This document shows positions 5,672-6,612 of a DNA stretch of 6,612 bases, piece by piece. The DNA comes from Candidatus Nanohalarchaeota archaeon (GTDB taxonomy: Archaea > EX4484-52). The first letter of the stretch is position 1. Every line of letters begins with the position of its first letter. The notes under the pieces are model-generated. The model was not told the DNA's origin and searched no databases. It saw only the letters and a list, made by a program, of their open reading frames with translations. The DNA lies in assembly GCA_030632385.1 (NCBI GenBank), contig DAOVUW010000048.1, positions 1-6,612 of the forward strand, in the 5' to 3' direction. Made by a program: the position numbers and the translations under genes.

Positions 5672-6612
5672 TTATATATTATTAATAACTTCTTCCTTTA
5701 ATTTTTTTGCTTTTGTATTTTGCTCAAAATACATTCTTGTTGGTTTTAACAGTTCATTCAATGATTCAGCAACGCCCTGCTTTAAATCAGCAGGATGGAG
5801 ATTACCGTTGAGATAATCTTTTTCTGCGTCTTCATAATTTTGGAATTCAAGAAGACCCCCGTATTTTTCAGGTCTGCGGATTTTGAATATCTGTTGCTTT
5901 TCAAAAATAATGTATTTTAAGTATTCTAAAATTGGATTATCATCAACCTGTTTGAGAGGGCAATATGCTTTTGATATTTTCTTTTTGATTGTCGCCTCAT
6001 CATCTGTCATAAAAATAGCACTCATTGGATTTGATTTGCTCATTTTTTGGTTGATTTTTTTATCTATTGCAGAGACATTTTCTGTTTCTTTTGGTGGTAA
6101 TAATCCAGCAAGCATATGATGATGAATTGCAACAGGGGGTTTCAGCCCTAATTTGGGAGCAACTTCCCGGGCAAGCATATTCACTTTTCGCTGGTCCATC
6201 CCCAGTTGTGCAATGTCTGCATTCAGGTAAAAAATATCCGCTGCTTGCATGCATGGATAAAACAATTGGGCGGTTGAAAGATTCATGCTTTCGCCTCTGC
6301 CCATTATCTGAGAACAACGAAGCGTTCTGTTAATTGTAGAATGCCTTGCAATGTTTAATACAAGCTCCCAATAATCCTTATTTTTTACAATGTCATTTGC
6401 CCAGATAAAAGAGATTTTGTCTGTATCCAGACCGCAGGATTTCCACACTTCTATAAAATATTCTCCTGTTTTTCTTATTTTCTCCAAATCTCCGTCCATT
6501 TTATTATTTAACCATGCGTGCCAGTCTGCGATGAATATTTTGAAATGGATGCCTGCATCAAGAAGTTTTTGTATGTTTATTGCCCTTAAAAGTCCCTGTG
6601 CAATATGTATAT
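5672..6612 (-). CDS. tyrS: Tyrosyl-tRNA synthetase, archaeal/eukaryal type, N-terminus outside window
   Basis: This class I aminoacyl-tRNA synthetase charges tRNA-Tyr in the cytoplasm. The window shows 312 C-terminal residues. The frame stays open to the right edge, so the ATG at 6499 is an internal methionine (in N-N-K-M-D-G-D-L-E, a family motif), not the start. At the edge lies HIAQG, the family's version of the HIGH ATP-binding motif, then ADWHAWLNNK. The KMSKS loop is at 6032-6046. Tyrosine-pocket residues known from the Methanocaldococcus jannaschii enzyme (Y151, Q155, D158) are matched by YPCMQAAD (Tyr, Gln and Asp). GMDQRKVNMLARE, KAYCP, IRRPEKYGG and LHPADLKQGVAE are also typical of TyrRS. 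About 35 residues are missing at the N-terminus. The close relative TrpRS is excluded by the tyrosine-pocket residues and the C-terminal IRRPEKYGG and LHPADLK motifs. The next gene begins two bases after the TAA, indicating an operon. Confidence 0.95.
   Translation of the reverse strand, partial: IHIAQGLLRAINIQKLLDAGIHFKIFIADWHAWLNNKMDGDLEKIRKTGEYFIEVWKSCGLDTDKISFIWANDIVKNKDYWELVLNIARHSTINRTLRCSQIMGRGESMNLSTAQLFYPCMQAADIFYLNADIAQLGMDQRKVNMLAREVAPKLGLKPPVAIHHHMLAGLLPPKETENVSAIDKKINQKMSKSNPMSAIFMTDDEATIKKKISKAYCPLKQVDDNPILEYLKYIIFEKQQIFKIRRPEKYGGLLEFQNYEDAEKDYLNGNLHPADLKQGVAESLNELLKPTRMYFEQNTKAKKLKEEVINNI

Noticed and set aside
6067..6333. Overlapping open frames on both strands inside tyrS
   Set aside because: They overlap the conserved KMSKS and tyrosine-pocket region and have no features of their own; they are shadows of tyrS.
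5672..6499. Gene start at the internal ATG at 6499, giving a 275-residue synthetase
   Set aside because: The frame is open upstream to the window edge and encodes HIAQG and ADWHAWLNNK, essential parts of the catalytic domain, so that ATG is internal.

Overview
The window looks like archaeal chromosome of low G+C content, roughly a third G+C by eye. The archaeal reading rests on three things. One is an archaeal/eukaryal-type tyrosyl-tRNA synthetase. The second is a mevalonate-pathway HMG-CoA reductase. The third is a set of TATA-like boxes about 25 bases upstream of start codons, which fits leaderless archaeal mRNAs. The compact layout and the large unrecognised protein would suit a small-genome (DPANN-like) archaeon, but nothing here proves the lineage.

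Left part (1-2493, minus strand): two very small reading frames come first, a 29-residue single-helix membrane peptide and a 55-residue charged protein. They are followed by a P2-like cation-transporting P-type ATPase. The ATPase reads cleanly through all its cytoplasmic catalytic motifs but meets an in-frame TGA at the junction of M5 and M6. The two small frames are in the same phase and are separated by one TAG codon and nine sense codons, so they could be one interrupted 94-codon gene.

Middle (2494-3995): a 146-base divergent promoter region carries TATA-like boxes pointing both ways. A complete class II HMG-CoA reductase follows on the plus strand, then a short convergent intergenic region with an inverted repeat and a T-run.

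Right part (3996-6612, minus strand): tyrosyl-tRNA synthetase enters from the right edge without its N-terminus. Two bases after its stop begins a 557-residue protein of no family I recognise. That protein has a glycine-rich N-terminal segment, long charged helical stretches, a degenerate internal repeat and a C-terminal four-cysteine zinc ribbon. The two genes are almost certainly co-transcribed.

The main open questions are the nature of the tyrS-linked repeat/zinc-ribbon protein, the two in-frame stops on the left side, the ion specificity of an ATPase lacking the usual M4 glutamate, and whether the 29-residue membrane peptide acts on that ATPase. There are no tRNA or rRNA genes, CRISPR arrays or insertion sequences that I can see.
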